64,000 nucleotides of DNA from Gilliamella sp. ESL0405 (GCF_019469205.1 NZ_CP048265.1:186001-250000), one strand, 5' to 3'; shown: positions 24,707 through 34,744, counted from the first letter of the stretch. Notes: generated by a model not told the origin, from the sequence alone. Numbers and translations: made by a program.

Positions 24707-24744
24707 AAAAAAAGGCATCAAGATAATTATTGATGCCTTTTTTT
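24707..24744 (-). terminator. Terminator of fabI (bidirectional shape)
   Basis: GGCATCAA (24714-24721) / TTGATGCC (24730-24737), extended by flanking A7 and T7 runs, loop GATAATTA. It lies 20 bp after the fabI stop codon on the minus strand and has U-runs on either strand. Confidence 0.9.
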
Positions 24745-24764
24745 TATTTTTTTAATAATGCCTA

Positions 24765-25553
24765 TTATTTAAGTTCTAACTCGTTCATTGCGGCGATGCT
24801 AAATCCACCGTCAACATGCACAACTTCACCTGTAATGCCGGATGCTAAGTTTGAACATAAAAATGCCGCTGAATTACCAACATCTTCAATTGTAACAGTT
24901 CGACGAATTGGCGTAACTGATTCACAATGAGATAGCATTTTTTTGAAATCTTTAATACCTGATGCAGCAAGGGTACGAATTGGGCCGGCAGAGATAGCAT
25001 TGACACGAACTCCTTCTGGACCCATAGCGTTTGCCATATAACGTACATTTGCTTCTAAAGATGCTTTAGCAAGACCCATTACATTATAATTAGGAATCGC
25101 TCGTTCAGCACCAAGATATGAAAGAGTAACTAACGCTGAACCAGGATTCAACATTGAACGGCATGCTTTAGCCATTGCAACAAAACTATAAGAGCTGATA
25201 TCGTGAGCGATAGCAAATCCTTCACGTGTTACAGCATTAACATAGTCACCGTCTAACTGATCGCCCGGCGCAAAAGCAATTGCATGCACAAAACCATCAA
25301 ACTTATCCCAAGTTTTTGCCAGTTCGGTAAATAAATTTGTAATGCTTTCATCATGCGCAACATCACAAGGTAAAACGATTTTTGAACCAAAATCAGCAGC
25401 AAACTCTTCTACACGGCTTTTTAATTTATCACTTTGATAAGTAAAGGCTAATTCTGCACCTTCACGATGCATAGCTTGTGCAATACCATAAGCAATAGAA
25501 CGATTACTTGCAACGCCGGTAACGAGTATGCGTTTACCTGTTAAAAATCCCAT
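24765..25553 (-). CDS. fabI: Enoyl-[acyl-carrier-protein] reductase (NADH) FabI
   Basis: 262 residues (E. coli 262). Rossmann fold starting [20 protein letters not shown]. The catalytic Y146, Y156 and K163 are present in [19 protein letters not shown]. Catalyses the last reduction of each fatty acid elongation cycle; target of triclosan and isoniazid-type inhibitors in other bacteria, and the G93 position associated with resistance in E. coli (FAPGDQLDG region) looks unmodified. Single gene, divergent from tehB. Confidence 0.98.
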   Translation of the reverse strand: MGFLTGKRILVTGVASNRSIAYGIAQAMHREGAELAFTYQSDKLKSRVEEFAADFGSKIVLPCDVAHDESITNLFTELAKTWDKFDGFVHAIAFAPGDQLDGDYVNAVTREGFAIAHDISSYSFVAMAKACRSMLNPGSALVTLSYLGAERAIPNYNVMGLAKASLEANVRYMANAMGPEGVRVNAISAGPIRTLAASGIKDFKKMLSHCESVTPIRRTVTIEDVGNSAAFLCSNLASGITGEVVHVDGGFSIAAMNELELK

Positions 25554-25748
25554 AAATTATTCCTCTAATGTTTTCACTTGTATCGTCTAGGATAAGTAAC
25601 GATTATATGTTGATAAAGCCAACTTCGCTACTATAAATTTATTTTTCGTTAATGGGTTTTTATTTTATTGATTCAAACAATTTATTGTTTAATTAACAAA
25701 TATCCGACTATAATAGTCAACTATTAATTTTCTATAGGCGGTATCACT

Positions 25749-26609
25749 TTGAATAATTTAATTTGTTATAAAACATTACCTATCTGGAATGCCGATACAT
25801 TACCCGAGCTTTTTCGTCAAAAGCATAATACTCAAGTTGGTACGTGGGCGAAATTACAGATTATAAAAGGCAGTATCGAATTTGAAATGCTAACTGAACA
25901 AGGTGAGATTATCTCAACCCACTATTTTAGTGTTCAACAGCAACCACCGTTTATTTCACCCCAGCAATGGCACCGCATTGCGAAAGTATCCGATGATTTA
26001 CAATGCCAATTGGCATTTTACTGTTTACCCGAAGATTACACGCAAAAAAAATATCAAATGACCAAAACCCATTCTGAGGTCATCGCTGCAACAAAAATCA
26101 TTCCGGCTGGTAAGGCTTTAGACTTAGGATGTGGCGCCGGTCGCAATTCGCTTTATTTGCAGTTACTAGGATTTGATGTCACAGCGGTTGATAAATCAGA
26201 AATGAGCATTGATAACTTACAACAGATTATCAGTCAAGATGACCTGAAACACATTAAAGCAATGGTTTATGATATCAATCAAGCCAATTTACAAGGTGAA
26301 TATGATTTTATCGTTTCAACGGTTGTTATGATGTTTTTACAACCGGATAGCATTCCGGCGATTATTGAAAATATGCAAAAAATCACCAAATCGGGCGGCT
26401 ATAATTTAATTGTTAGCGCTATGTCTACGGCTGATTATCCTTGCCCTGTAGGATTTTCTTTTACCTTTAAAGAAGACCAATTACGGCAATATTATCAAGA
26501 TTGGGAAATATTAAAGTATAACGAAGATGTCGGGCAATTGCATAAAACCGATATTCATGGAAACCGTATTAAGTTGCGATTTGCAACATTATTAGCGAAA
26601 AAACGATAA
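25749..26609 (+). CDS. tehB: SAM-dependent methyltransferase TehB (two-domain form)
   Basis: 286 residues, the long form seen in Haemophilus rather than the 197-residue E. coli protein. Residues 1-95 are a small beta domain (DUF1971-like: LPIWNADTLPELFRQKHNTQ). Residues 100-286 are a class I methyltransferase with the SAM-binding motif LDLGCGAGRNSLYL (about 124-137). The family methylates tellurite and selenium compounds and gives resistance; the natural role is unknown. No tehA is nearby. Convergent with fmt. Confidence 0.9.
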   Translation: MNNLICYKTLPIWNADTLPELFRQKHNTQVGTWAKLQIIKGSIEFEMLTEQGEIISTHYFSVQQQPPFISPQQWHRIAKVSDDLQCQLAFYCLPEDYTQKKYQMTKTHSEVIAATKIIPAGKALDLGCGAGRNSLYLQLLGFDVTAVDKSEMSIDNLQQIISQDDLKHIKAMVYDINQANLQGEYDFIVSTVVMMFLQPDSIPAIIENMQKITKSGGYNLIVSAMSTADYPCPVGFSFTFKEDQLRQYYQDWEILKYNEDVGQLHKTDIHGNRIKLRFATLLAKKR

Positions 26610-26638
26610 CAATTACTGGATATATCATCCTGTAATTG
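26610..26638. terminator. Hairpin between convergent tehB and fmt
   Basis: CAATTAC (26610-26616) / GTAATTG (26632-26638), continued inward by GGAT/ATCC across a T-T mismatch. It begins right after the tehB stop. There is no long U-run, so termination is probable rather than certain. Confidence 0.5.
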
Positions 26639-26657
26639 CCATATTGATAAGTGACGT

Positions 26658-27632
26658 TTAGTTGAGCTTTTCGCCAACAGTAAACCACGCTTTGCGAGAG
26701 TTTAGCAGATCTTGAGCAGCCATTGGTTTTTTACCGGCTGGCTGTAACAGTGTCATATTTAATGCGCCGTCACTGGTGGCGACGCATATGCCTGTTTTAT
26801 CCGCTTGTAAAATAGTGCCAGCTGGTTTGTTGTGTGATGTGGCAATCACTTGAGCTTGCCATACTTTAACCGTCTCGCCGTTAACTTCAAAATAACTGAC
26901 CGGCCATGGATTAAACGCTCGTATGCAGCGTTCGAGCTGTTGAGCTGATAAATTCCAATCCAGTTTAGCTTCTTGTTTTGATAACTTTTGCGCATAAGTG
27001 GCTTGTGATTCATCTTGTTTTTCGGGTTGAATTTTCCCTTCACGGATTAATGTCAAGGTTTCAAGCAACCCTTGCGGACCTAATTTTGCCAACTTGTCAT
27101 ATAATGAAGCGCTGGTATCGGTTGCTTCAATCGGGCATGCCAATTTATACAACATATCGCCCGTATCAAGCCCGGCATCCATTTGCATAATGGTAATACC
27201 TGTTTGGGTATCGCCTGCCCAACAAGCTCGTTGGATAGGTGCCGCGCCACGCCACCTTGGTAACAAAGATCCATGTACATTTAAGCAACCTAATTTTGGC
27301 ATATCAAGCACCGCTTGTGGCAAAATAAGTCCATAAGCCACAACAATCATAATATCTGCATTAAGCTGTTGTATTAATTTCTGATTTTCTTCGGTTTTCA
27401 GTGTTGCCGGTTGATAAACAGCAAGATTATGTTCAATCGCTAATTGTTTTACCGGGCTTGCCGTTAATTTATTTCCTCGGCCAGCTGGGCGATCAGGTTG
27501 AGTAAAAACCGCTATCACATTGTAGTTAGCCTCAATCAGCGCCTTTAAATGGGTGGCGGCAAATTCCGGTGTTCCGGCAAAAATGATATTAAGTGGTTTA
27601 GTGGCATTAGGCATAAGTATCATATCCATCAT
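26658..27632 (-). CDS. fmt: Methionyl-tRNA formyltransferase
   Basis: About 318-324 residues (E. coli 315). Formyltransferase motifs: [19 protein letters not shown] near the N-terminus, [22 protein letters not shown] [20 protein letters not shown] with the catalytic N and H, and [20 protein letters not shown]. The C-terminal oligonucleotide-binding domain covers the last 110 residues. It formylates initiator Met-tRNA. The true start may be the Met at 27614, since MMDMIL is not typical. def and rsmB, the usual partners, are not adjacent. Confidence 0.96.
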   Translation of the reverse strand: MMDMILMPNATKPLNIIFAGTPEFAATHLKALIEANYNVIAVFTQPDRPAGRGNKLTASPVKQLAIEHNLAVYQPATLKTEENQKLIQQLNADIMIVVAYGLILPQAVLDMPKLGCLNVHGSLLPRWRGAAPIQRACWAGDTQTGITIMQMDAGLDTGDMLYKLACPIEATDTSASLYDKLAKLGPQGLLETLTLIREGKIQPEKQDESQATYAQKLSKQEAKLDWNLSAQQLERCIRAFNPWPVSYFEVNGETVKVWQAQVIATSHNKPAGTILQADKTGICVATSDGALNMTLLQPAGKKPMAAQDLLNSRKAWFTVGEKLN

Positions 27633-27741
27633 CGAAAAAATTACAGCGATTATACTGGAAATTTAAGTCAGAATCTTTAATTTAAAAAATAGCTTGATTA
27701 ACCAGATAAGCCGTTATGGCATAAACTGACTATCATTTTAA

Positions 27742-27825
27742 AAAACAAAAGATTATCCGTTTTTATACTGAAACGTATGTATTTTCTGAAACTTTTTGAC
27801 AAGATTTTCTGACTTTATAAAAAGC
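27742..27825. repeat. Direct repeat copy 1 (about 80 bp)
   Basis: Shares the core AAACGTATxTATTTTCTGAA, then ACTTxTTGACAAGATTTT and TTTATAAAA, with the second copy at 27915-27995. The similarity extends upstream through AAAGATTAT. Small indels separate the copies. Each contains TTGACA followed by TATAAA with a 14-bp spacer, which is too short for a standard promoter. Confidence 0.85.
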
Positions 27826-27914
27826 TAATTTAAGTCTTATCTGTTTTAATCAAGCCGTTGAACGGGATTGATCTTTTTTAGATTTTGGTAGGAGATTTTG
27901 TCCTATCGCTTTAT

Positions 27915-27995
27915 AAAAATTAAAGATTATATTTTTTACTTAAACGTATATATTTTCTGAAACTTCTTGACAAGATTTTTTTATTTTATAAAAGC
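27915..27995. repeat. Direct repeat copy 2 (about 80 bp)
   Basis: Second copy of the 27742-27825 element, in the same orientation and about 90 bp further on. The best-conserved part is 27942-27977. Possibly a duplicated regulatory segment or the trace of a small mobile element; no inverted ends were seen. Confidence 0.85.
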
Positions 27996-28076
27996 CAACT
28001 GGCGCCAAAGCTTAGTTAGATTGGTTTAACTTTCAGCGCTCGTTGATGATATGTGTCTTATGCCGTTCCCAAACAG

Positions 28077-28098
28077 GGGGATTTTAAGCAAAATCCCC
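28077..28098 (-). terminator. Hairpin after the SLC13 transporter gene
   Basis: Perfect 9-bp stem GGGGATTTT (28077-28085) / AAAATCCCC (28090-28098), loop AAGC, 8 bp past the stop codon of the minus-strand gene. A clear U-run is lacking. Confidence 0.55.
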
Positions 28099-28105
28099 AA
28101 TGAGA

Positions 28106-30013
28106 CTAAAACGGGAAGAATATCGGTACTAAAGCAATATTGACTGCCATGACTAAGAAAGTTAACGGTACGCCCACTTTAACAAAGTCGCCAAAACTGT
28201 ATCCGCCGGGGGCGACAACCATTGTTTTGATTGGCGAGGAGACCGGTGTAATAAATGATGCTGATGTTGCTATCGCAACTGTCATGGCAAATGGATAAGG
28301 CGAGTAACCAAATTTTATAGCCAGATCAATGGCGATAGGCGCAATTAAAATGGCGGTTGCTGTGTTGGAGATAAATAATCCGACTGTTGAACACAGTAAG
28401 AAGATAAATGTCAGCACCATATAAGGGCCAAACGATTTTAGGTGAATCTCTAACCATGCTGATATAAGTGATATACCACCGGTTTTATTTAACGCGACGG
28501 CAAAAGGCATCATACCGATGATTAAAATCAGTGTTGGCCAGTGTATGGATTTATAGGCATTGGCCATATCAATACAGCGAGTTGCGCCCATTAATAAACA
28601 TGCAATTAGCGCAGCAACCACATTTGGCACAATGCCGGTCACCATTAATATGATCATAATCGCCAGATTGATTAAAGCCGCATAAGCTTGTGAACTGGCT
28701 GGCGCAACATCATCAATATCAGAAGGGTAGTCCAATACAACAAAATCGCTGGTACGAGTTTGCAGTTTTTGAATTGATCCCCAATCACCACACACCAATA
28801 AGGTGTCGCTCATTTCTAAGCGTTCCTGGAATAAGTTGTTGGTTTCAACCGGTGCATGGTTGCGCCAAATACCGATAACGGTGAGAAAATATTTTCCTCT
28901 AAAATCAATTTCGTTAAGGGTTTTGCCGCACAGTGATGATTCAGGTAACAGTGCCACTTCAGCCATGCCGACCTCTTTAACCTGTTCGGAAAAGTATTCA
29001 CCGCGTAAAACTTTAGGCTCAAGATTATTGGTGTTTAAAAATGTTCGGTAATCGGCTTCAGAGTGTGACATGTCGAGTAATAAAATATCGTTTTCGCGAA
29101 ATTCGGTCGATCCGTTAACCGGAATTAAGACCTTTTGAAATTTTCGCCAGCGCTCAACCCCAATCACATTGACCCCATGCTCACTACGCAAATGGAGTCC
29201 GTCAATTGTGCGACCAACAAAAGGCGAGCCGGCTAATATTTGCGCCCGATGTGCCCGGCCAATTAATTTGTAATCTCGAATTAAATCGGTAATTCTTCGT
29301 CTTTGTGGTTGGGTATTAGTTGGGGTCACTTGTTCTGAGGTGAGTAACCAATTTCGGGTCAATAAACAGTAAATCACTCCGACGACTAAAACACCTAAAC
29401 CGATAGGGGTGATTGAGAAAAAGCCAAATTCCGTTAAATTTGCCCGGCTCAGTTCACTATTGACCACCAAATTAGGTGCAGTCGCTACCAGCGTCATCAT
29501 GCCACTAATTAAGGCGGCAATACATAATGGCATCATTAATTTTTTAACATGGATGCCGGTATGATTGGCAATACTAATTGCAACCGGAATAAAAATCGCC
29601 ACAACGCCTGTTGAGCTCATTATTGACCCAAGTAACGCAGCGCCCAGCATAATAAAGGTAATAATCCGAATATCATTTTTACCGGATACTTTTAAAATAT
29701 ATTCGCTCATTTTAAAAGATATGCCCGTTCGAACAAGGCTTTCACCAATAACAAATAGTAATGCAATTAAAATAATATTGGGATCACTAAAGCCGGATAA
29801 GGCTTCAGCAGGCGTTAATACGCCAGTTGTTGTGATAGCGGCAATAGTCAATAATGCAATTATATCCATTCTCAGTTTACTAAATGAAAACATCAAAATG
29901 GCAATAAATAGCAAAAGACAAACAGTGATTAATGGGTAATATTCGATGATATAATTAGGCAAAAATGCAGTGATAGATGTTAAAAAATTTTGCCCGGATG
30001 ACAAATGTTCCAC
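28106..30013 (-). CDS. yfbS: SLC13-family permease with RCK_C (TrkA-C) domains, YfbS-like
   Basis: 635 residues. Two halves of membrane helices (about 20-220 and 430-635) flank a central cytoplasmic region with two TrkA-C-like domains (RRITDLIRDYKLIGRAHRAQ, GVNVIGVERWRKF, then GMAEVALLPESSLCGKTLNE). SLC13 motifs SSTGVVAIFIPVAISI and LFISNTATAILIAPIAIDLA are seen in the two halves. It closely resembles E. coli YfbS in order and wording of motifs. Substrate unknown; the family moves dicarboxylates or sulfate with sodium. Divergent from poxB. Confidence 0.85.
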   Translation of the reverse strand: MEHLSSGQNFLTSITAFLPNYIIEYYPLITVCLLLFIAILMFSFSKLRMDIIALLTIAAITTTGVLTPAEALSGFSDPNIILIALLFVIGESLVRTGISFKMSEYILKVSGKNDIRIITFIMLGAALLGSIMSSTGVVAIFIPVAISIANHTGIHVKKLMMPLCIAALISGMMTLVATAPNLVVNSELSRANLTEFGFFSITPIGLGVLVVGVIYCLLTRNWLLTSEQVTPTNTQPQRRRITDLIRDYKLIGRAHRAQILAGSPFVGRTIDGLHLRSEHGVNVIGVERWRKFQKVLIPVNGSTEFRENDILLLDMSHSEADYRTFLNTNNLEPKVLRGEYFSEQVKEVGMAEVALLPESSLCGKTLNEIDFRGKYFLTVIGIWRNHAPVETNNLFQERLEMSDTLLVCGDWGSIQKLQTRTSDFVVLDYPSDIDDVAPASSQAYAALINLAIMIILMVTGIVPNVVAALIACLLMGATRCIDMANAYKSIHWPTLILIIGMMPFAVALNKTGGISLISAWLEIHLKSFGPYMVLTFIFLLCSTVGLFISNTATAILIAPIAIDLAIKFGYSPYPFAMTVAIATSASFITPVSSPIKTMVVAPGGYSFGDFVKVGVPLTFLVMAVNIALVPIFFPF

Positions 30014-30235
30014 GAAAAGTAGCTCTATAATGTCGAATGGATTTTAGACATAATACCTTGATTTATTGTAATAGGGAATATACCTCAATAAAGTTTATGA
30101 TGTTTTAATTAGCAAAATAATGACATTTTTAACATTTTTTGCTTTTTTTCATTTCTCCTATTTGCTTTGGTTAAAGTTGGGTATAATTTAATCAATTTGA
30201 GTCATCCCATTAATAAGTCATCTTTAGGAGACAAT

Positions 30236-31957
30236 ATGTCATCAAAAAAAACAGTAGCCCAAATTATCGTTGATGTGCTTACTGAAGCAGGGGTTAAAAA
30301 TTGCTATGGTATTGTGGGTGATACATTAAACCAAATTACTAATGCGATTAAAAAAAGTGATATTCAGTGGGTACATGTTCGGCATGAAGAGGTTGGTGCT
30401 TTTGCGGCGGGGGCAGAGGCTTATTTAACCGATCAAATCACTGCGTGTGCCGGTTCATGTGGTCCGGGGAGTTTACATTTTATCAATGGCATTTACGAAG
30501 CTCAGCGTAACAAAGTGCCGGTAATTTTATTAGCCAGTCAACTGGTCACATCCCAGCAAAATAACGATTTTCCGCAGGAAGTTGACTTTGAGGCGGTTTA
30601 TAAAAATTGTTCGGTATTTTGTCAGGAAATTAGTGATCCAACTCAAGCAAGACAAATCACCACTGCGGCCATTCAAGCGGCGATTAATCAACGTGGGGTG
30701 GCTGTTTTAGTTATTCCCTATAATATTAGTTTAGAAAAAGTGGAAGATAACAGCGGGCATAAGATCTACCACCCTAAACCGATTATTCGCCCGTCAGATA
30801 GAGAGCTTGCGCAAATTGCGGAAGTGTTGAACAAACATGATAAAGTTGCGATCTTCGCCGGACAAGGTGTGCATGAAGCGCATGATGAGCTTATTGGGCT
30901 GGCAGAAAAATTAAAATCGCCGATTATACATACCTCAAGAGCGAAAGATTTTGTCGAATATAACAACCCGTATAATGTCGGTATGACAGGTATGTTTGGC
31001 GTTGAGTCAGGTGCAACAGCGATTAAAGAGTGTGATGTACTTTTAATGATAGGGGTTGATTTTGCCTGGTCACAATTTTATCCCGATAATGCAATACTCA
31101 TTCAAGTTGATATTGATGCAACACATCTTGGTCGCCGTCATCCGGTAAATATTGGCGTGGTTGGTAGCAGTCAACCAACGTTAGCGGCCTTAACGCCTTT
31201 AATTGATGAAAAACACGATGCGGCATTTTTAGAAAGATGCCGTGAGTTATATGTAAAATCGATGGCGAAATTAAATAAAAAGTCGATTGCGTCAAAATCG
31301 ACCATACATCCTCAATATTTAACCGAATTAGTTGATAAATATGCTTCTGATGATGCGGTACTATGCGCTGATGTCGGTTCGCCAATGGTTTGGGCTAGCC
31401 GACATTTTAATACCAATGGTAAAAGGCGCACGGTAATAAGCTTGAAACATGGCACCATGGCCAATGCGATGCCGCAGGCTTTAGGGGTACAAAAAGCGTT
31501 TCCTAATCGTCAAGTTATCACCTTATCCGGCGACGGCGGGATTAGTATGTTAATGGGCGATCTGTTAACCACCATTCAAGAAAATCTACCGATTAAAGTT
31601 ATTGTATTAAATAATGGTTCCCTTAACTTTGTTGAACTGGAACAAAAATCCGAAGGGCTAGTAGACCACTATACTGATTTGAAAAATCCCGACTTTGCTA
31701 AAGTGGCCGCTGCCATGGGCTTATTCTCGATTAGTGTTGATCGTTCTGATTTATTAGAAGCGGCGGTGCAATCATTCTTATCGCATCCGGGGCCGGCGCT
31801 ATTAGATGTTAAAACCAGCGCTAATGAATTAGTTATGCCACCGGAGATCAAAGCCTCACAAGTTATGGGTATGGCGCTTTACAGTGTCAAAGCTTCATTG
31901 AGTGGTAAAATGGGGGATGTGGTGCACTTATTAGTCGATAATTTCATTAAAAAATAA
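30236..31957 (+). CDS. poxB: Pyruvate dehydrogenase (quinone) / pyruvate oxidase PoxB
   Basis: Start chosen at ATG 30236 (after TTTAGGAG), giving 573 residues (E. coli 572); an upstream in-frame start at 30167 lacks a good site. It is a thiamine diphosphate enzyme with FAD: RHEEVGAFAAGAEAYLT (the TPP-activating Glu), CAGSCGPGSLHFINGIYEA, and the TPP-Mg motif SGDGGISMLMGDLLTTIQEN to VIVLNN. The C-terminal amphipathic segment (ALYSVKASLSGKMGDVVHLL) corresponds to the lipid-binding helix of E. coli PoxB. It oxidises pyruvate to acetate and CO2, passing electrons to ubiquinone. Confidence 0.93.
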   Translation: MSSKKTVAQIIVDVLTEAGVKNCYGIVGDTLNQITNAIKKSDIQWVHVRHEEVGAFAAGAEAYLTDQITACAGSCGPGSLHFINGIYEAQRNKVPVILLASQLVTSQQNNDFPQEVDFEAVYKNCSVFCQEISDPTQARQITTAAIQAAINQRGVAVLVIPYNISLEKVEDNSGHKIYHPKPIIRPSDRELAQIAEVLNKHDKVAIFAGQGVHEAHDELIGLAEKLKSPIIHTSRAKDFVEYNNPYNVGMTGMFGVESGATAIKECDVLLMIGVDFAWSQFYPDNAILIQVDIDATHLGRRHPVNIGVVGSSQPTLAALTPLIDEKHDAAFLERCRELYVKSMAKLNKKSIASKSTIHPQYLTELVDKYASDDAVLCADVGSPMVWASRHFNTNGKRRTVISLKHGTMANAMPQALGVQKAFPNRQVITLSGDGGISMLMGDLLTTIQENLPIKVIVLNNGSLNFVELEQKSEGLVDHYTDLKNPDFAKVAAAMGLFSISVDRSDLLEAAVQSFLSHPGPALLDVKTSANELVMPPEIKASQVMGMALYSVKASLSGKMGDVVHLLVDNFIKK

Positions 31958-32029
31958 CGTTTAAGATTCTATTATCGCTAATTTTGATTAACCATTATTG
32001 CTGTTAGTGATGTTCAGTCGCAACCTTGA

Positions 32030-32059
32030 AAAAAAGACTCTGCCGCTTTATGCGGCAGA
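32030..32059 (-). terminator. Terminator of gntK-edd (also between poxB and edd)
   Basis: Perfect 8-bp stem TCTGCCGC (32039-32046) / GCGGCAGA (32052-32059), loop TTTAT. On the minus strand it is followed by GTC and seven T residues, so it terminates edd; it may also stop poxB transcription. Confidence 0.85.
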
Positions 32060-32068
32060 ATAATTGCT

Positions 32069-33874
32069 TTAAAAGCTAACAGCGCCTTGTTCAGCTGAGG
32101 TTAAATTTTCACGAAGAACAGTAAATAGCTCCCGCCCATAACCTTGATGAGAATCACGCAAATCAAATGGATCTGGTTGCCGCTTAGCAAGCTCGGCTTC
32201 ATCGACCAGTAGCGTAAGCTCACCGGTTAGCCCATTGACTCGAATCTTATCGCCCGGTTGTACTTTACTTAACAATCCACCGTCATAAGCTTCCGGCGTT
32301 ACATGGATTGCTGCTGGGACTTTACCGGAAGCGCCGGATAATCGACCGTCGGTGACCAGTGCCACTTTATAGCCCCGATCTTGCAGTACACCAAGCGGGG
32401 TGATCAGTTTGTGCAGTTCCGGCATACCAATGGCTTTGGGTCCTTGATAGCGCACTACAACGACACAATCTTTATTTAACTTTCCGGCTTTATACTGCGC
32501 ATCTAAATCATATTGGCTGTTAAAAATAACCGCAGGTGCTTCAATAATTTGATGCTCAGCGGCAACCGCTGACGTTTTCATAATTGCTCGTCCTAAATTA
32601 CCGGACAGCACTTTTAAGCCACCATGCGAGTGGAACGGTTTTTTAATGGAGGCAATCACTGATTCATCTAATGATTGCGTTGGTCCTTCACGAAATACCA
32701 GTTTGCCATTTTCTAAAATTGGCTCTTTGGTATACCGGCTAAGACCTCGGCCGACCACTGTTTCAACATCTTCATGGAGTAAACCGCCAGCTAATAACTC
32801 TCTAACTAATAATGCCGTGCCGCCCGCTGCTTGAAAATAATTGATATCGGCCGGCCCGTTTGGATAGATACGGCAAAGTAATGGAACGACCGTTGATAGA
32901 TCGGAGATATCATCCCAATTAATCATAATCCCAGCCGCTTTTGCCATAGCGACAATATGCATGGTTAAATTGGTCGAGCCCCCGGTGGCTAATAGCGCAA
33001 CTAAGCCATTTACAATCACTTTTTCATCAACCATTTTACCAACAGGCAGATAGTGACCGGATTGGTGAGTAAGGCGAGTTATCTGTTTAGCAGCGGCGTT
33101 AGTCAGTTCCGTTCTTAATGCCGTTTGAGGATGAACAAATGCCGCCCCCGGCAAATGTAATCCCATTAACTCAATGACCATTTGATTACTATTGGCTGTG
33201 CCATAAAAGGTACATGTGCCACTGGTATGATAAGAGGCTGACTCAGATTCTAACAGATCTTCACGCGATGCTTTCCCTTCCGAATAAAGCTGACGAATGC
33301 GAACTTTTTCTTTATTTGATAGTCCTGACGGCATCGGTCCGGCTGGAATAAAAATTGCCGGTAAGTGACCAAATGTTAAAGCCCCAACCAATAAACCCGG
33401 TACGATTTTATCGCAGATCCCTAAATACAATGCTCCGTCAAACATGTTATGTGACAGCCCGACAGCAACCGACATGGCAATCACATCTCGGCTCATTAAA
33501 GACAGTTCCATGCCCGGTTCGCCTTGCGTTACCCCATCACACATAGCCGGCACACCCCCAGCCATTTGCCCAACTGCGCCGGCTTGGTGCAGTGCTTTAC
33601 GTATTTGCTCCGGATAAAACTCATAGGGTTTATGTGCTGAGAGCATATCGTTATAGGCACTAATAATACCAATATTACTTTTTAAAATATTTTTTAAATC
33701 GTTTTTTTCATCCGCACAGCAGGCGGCAAAACCATGCGCCAGATTGCTACATGGCAATTTGGCTCTGTTTACGTTATGTTGCATCGCCTGCTCAATTTTT
33801 TGCAAATAAGCTTCACGAGAAGCTTTCGATCGTTCAATAATACGTTGTGTTACAGCTTCAACGGTAGAATTCAC
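32069..33874 (-). CDS. edd: Phosphogluconate dehydratase
   Basis: 601 residues (E. coli 603), IlvD/Edd family. Motifs: [60 protein letters not shown] and [12 protein letters not shown], the last near the substrate site. The conserved cysteines for the labile [4Fe-4S] cluster are present. It converts 6-phosphogluconate to KDPG in the Entner-Doudoroff pathway. It follows gntK by 46 bp, so gluconate kinase and dehydratase are likely co-transcribed. The aldolase eda is not in this window. Confidence 0.97.
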   Translation of the reverse strand: MNSTVEAVTQRIIERSKASREAYLQKIEQAMQHNVNRAKLPCSNLAHGFAACCADEKNDLKNILKSNIGIISAYNDMLSAHKPYEFYPEQIRKALHQAGAVGQMAGGVPAMCDGVTQGEPGMELSLMSRDVIAMSVAVGLSHNMFDGALYLGICDKIVPGLLVGALTFGHLPAIFIPAGPMPSGLSNKEKVRIRQLYSEGKASREDLLESESASYHTSGTCTFYGTANSNQMVIELMGLHLPGAAFVHPQTALRTELTNAAAKQITRLTHQSGHYLPVGKMVDEKVIVNGLVALLATGGSTNLTMHIVAMAKAAGIMINWDDISDLSTVVPLLCRIYPNGPADINYFQAAGGTALLVRELLAGGLLHEDVETVVGRGLSRYTKEPILENGKLVFREGPTQSLDESVIASIKKPFHSHGGLKVLSGNLGRAIMKTSAVAAEHQIIEAPAVIFNSQYDLDAQYKAGKLNKDCVVVVRYQGPKAIGMPELHKLITPLGVLQDRGYKVALVTDGRLSGASGKVPAAIHVTPEAYDGGLLSKVQPGDKIRVNGLTGELTLLVDEAELAKRQPDPFDLRDSHQGYGRELFTVLRENLTSAEQGAVSF

Positions 33875-33920
33875 ATTAACCTCTTGGACTATCTTTATTC
33901 TTGTTATTAATTTTTATATG

Positions 33921-34451
33921 TTACTGACCTTGGCAAATTGAACAAATCACTTGTTCAGTATCGTTAACCACCCCGTCTAATGATTGTTCGATATTGACTG
34001 TGTAAACATCTTTCTCATCTTGATCGGGCTCTTCGAGCGTATCAAATTGTGATTGCAACATGCCGGCTTTTTGATAATGCCCTTTACGCTCAGCAAGTCG
34101 CTTAGCAATCACATCGAAACTGCCTTTTAGATAGATAAAATGAACATTTTCATTTTCGCCACGAATAATGTCCCGATATTGTCGTTTCAAGGATGAACAG
34201 ATAATTAACGACACATCATTAACATTACTCATCGCAAAGGCGGCATTACTGATTAGTTCAAGCCATGGCATACGGTCTTGATCATTTAACGGCGTACCGC
34301 TGCGCATTTTTAATATATTGGCTTTCGGATGTAAAAAATCACCGTCTAAAAAAGCGGCGTCAAGATTATAGGCTACTTGTTTGGCAACTGCTGATTTACC
34401 ACTACCCGATACCCCCATTAAAACAAAAACATGTTTATTATTTTTCGTCAT
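33921..34451 (-). CDS. gntK: Gluconokinase
   Basis: 176 residues (E. coli 175). Walker A motif GVSGSGKS (residues 13-20), then FLDGDFLHPKANILKMRSGTPLNDQDRMPWL, the gluconate kinase signature, and CSSLKRQYRDIIR. Phosphorylates gluconate to 6-phosphogluconate, the substrate of the next gene. A GntR-type operator lies 26 bp upstream. No gluconate permease or gntR is in the window. Confidence 0.96.
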   Translation of the reverse strand: MTKNNKHVFVLMGVSGSGKSAVAKQVAYNLDAAFLDGDFLHPKANILKMRSGTPLNDQDRMPWLELISNAAFAMSNVNDVSLIICSSLKRQYRDIIRGENENVHFIYLKGSFDVIAKRLAERKGHYQKAGMLQSQFDTLEEPDQDEKDVYTVNIEQSLDGVVNDTEQVICSICQGQ

Positions 34452-34477
34452 TACTTGTCCTTAATTTGCTCCCATGT

Positions 34478-34491
34478 TGTTACGGGTAACA
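34478..34491 (-). promoter_or_regulatory. Putative GntR operator upstream of gntK
   Basis: Palindrome TGTTACGGGTAACA, very close to the gluconate regulator GntR sites of E. coli (TGTTACCGGTAACA type). It lies 27-40 bp before the gntK start codon, so repression released by gluconate is predicted. The regulator gene itself is not visible here. Confidence 0.6.
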
Positions 34492-34535
34492 TTTTGACAT
34501 TTTAATCCGTTATTGCAATTCAAAAAAGTTGATTT

Positions 34536-34551
34536 TGTGATCTGGATCATA
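34536..34551. promoter_or_regulatory. Putative CRP-cAMP site between gntK and gatA
   Basis: TGTGATCTGGATCATA: the left arm TGTGA is perfect and the right arm TCATA matches four of five bases of TCACA. It is placed between the divergent gntK and gat operons and could serve either. A weaker second site with a perfect right arm TCACA ends at 34624. It supports catabolite control of both sugar-acid and galactitol use. Confidence 0.55.
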
Positions 34552-34651
34552 CTTTGTTTTGGGTAAAGGTTTTTATCCCGATTTGGGATCTCAAGTTTAT
34601 TTTAAAAAATAGATTTCGATCACAAAAATATAAAATCCTATTTGTTTTTTA

Positions 34652-34696
34652 TTTCGAAAGTATTTAATCTTTCGATATTGTTTTTGTTTTCGAAAG
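34652..34696 (+). promoter_or_regulatory. Putative GatR operator cluster upstream of gatA
   Basis: TTTCGAAAG occurs at 34652-34660 and again at 34688-34696, 36 bp apart, with a CTTTCGA between them at 34669-34675. A related TTTCGAAAA is at 38103-38111 just before gatR. Repeated TTTCG motifs are typical of DeoR-family sugar repressor sites, so GatR is the likely ligand; this is inference. Confidence 0.45.
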
Positions 34697-34744
34697 TAAT
34701 AACCTAAAACGTAATATCAAAAAGATAAAAAATGGAGAGTAAAT

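Larger units (their letters stand above)
27633..28076. other. Intergenic region upstream of fmt containing direct repeats
   Basis: A 444-bp A+T-rich stretch with no supported gene. It holds the fmt promoter region and two imperfect direct repeats, annotated separately. GCCGTTGAACGGGATTG near 27853 can form a small stem but has no U-run. Confidence 0.6.

Noticed and set aside
27771-27825. Promoter formed by TTGACA and TATAAA in the direct repeats
   Set aside because: Spacer of only 14 bp, and no plus-strand gene downstream.
29565-29939. 124-codon plus-strand open frame inside the SLC13 transporter gene
   Set aside because: It is the mirror of membrane-helix codons; its low-complexity Ile/Ser/Asn content is a by-product.
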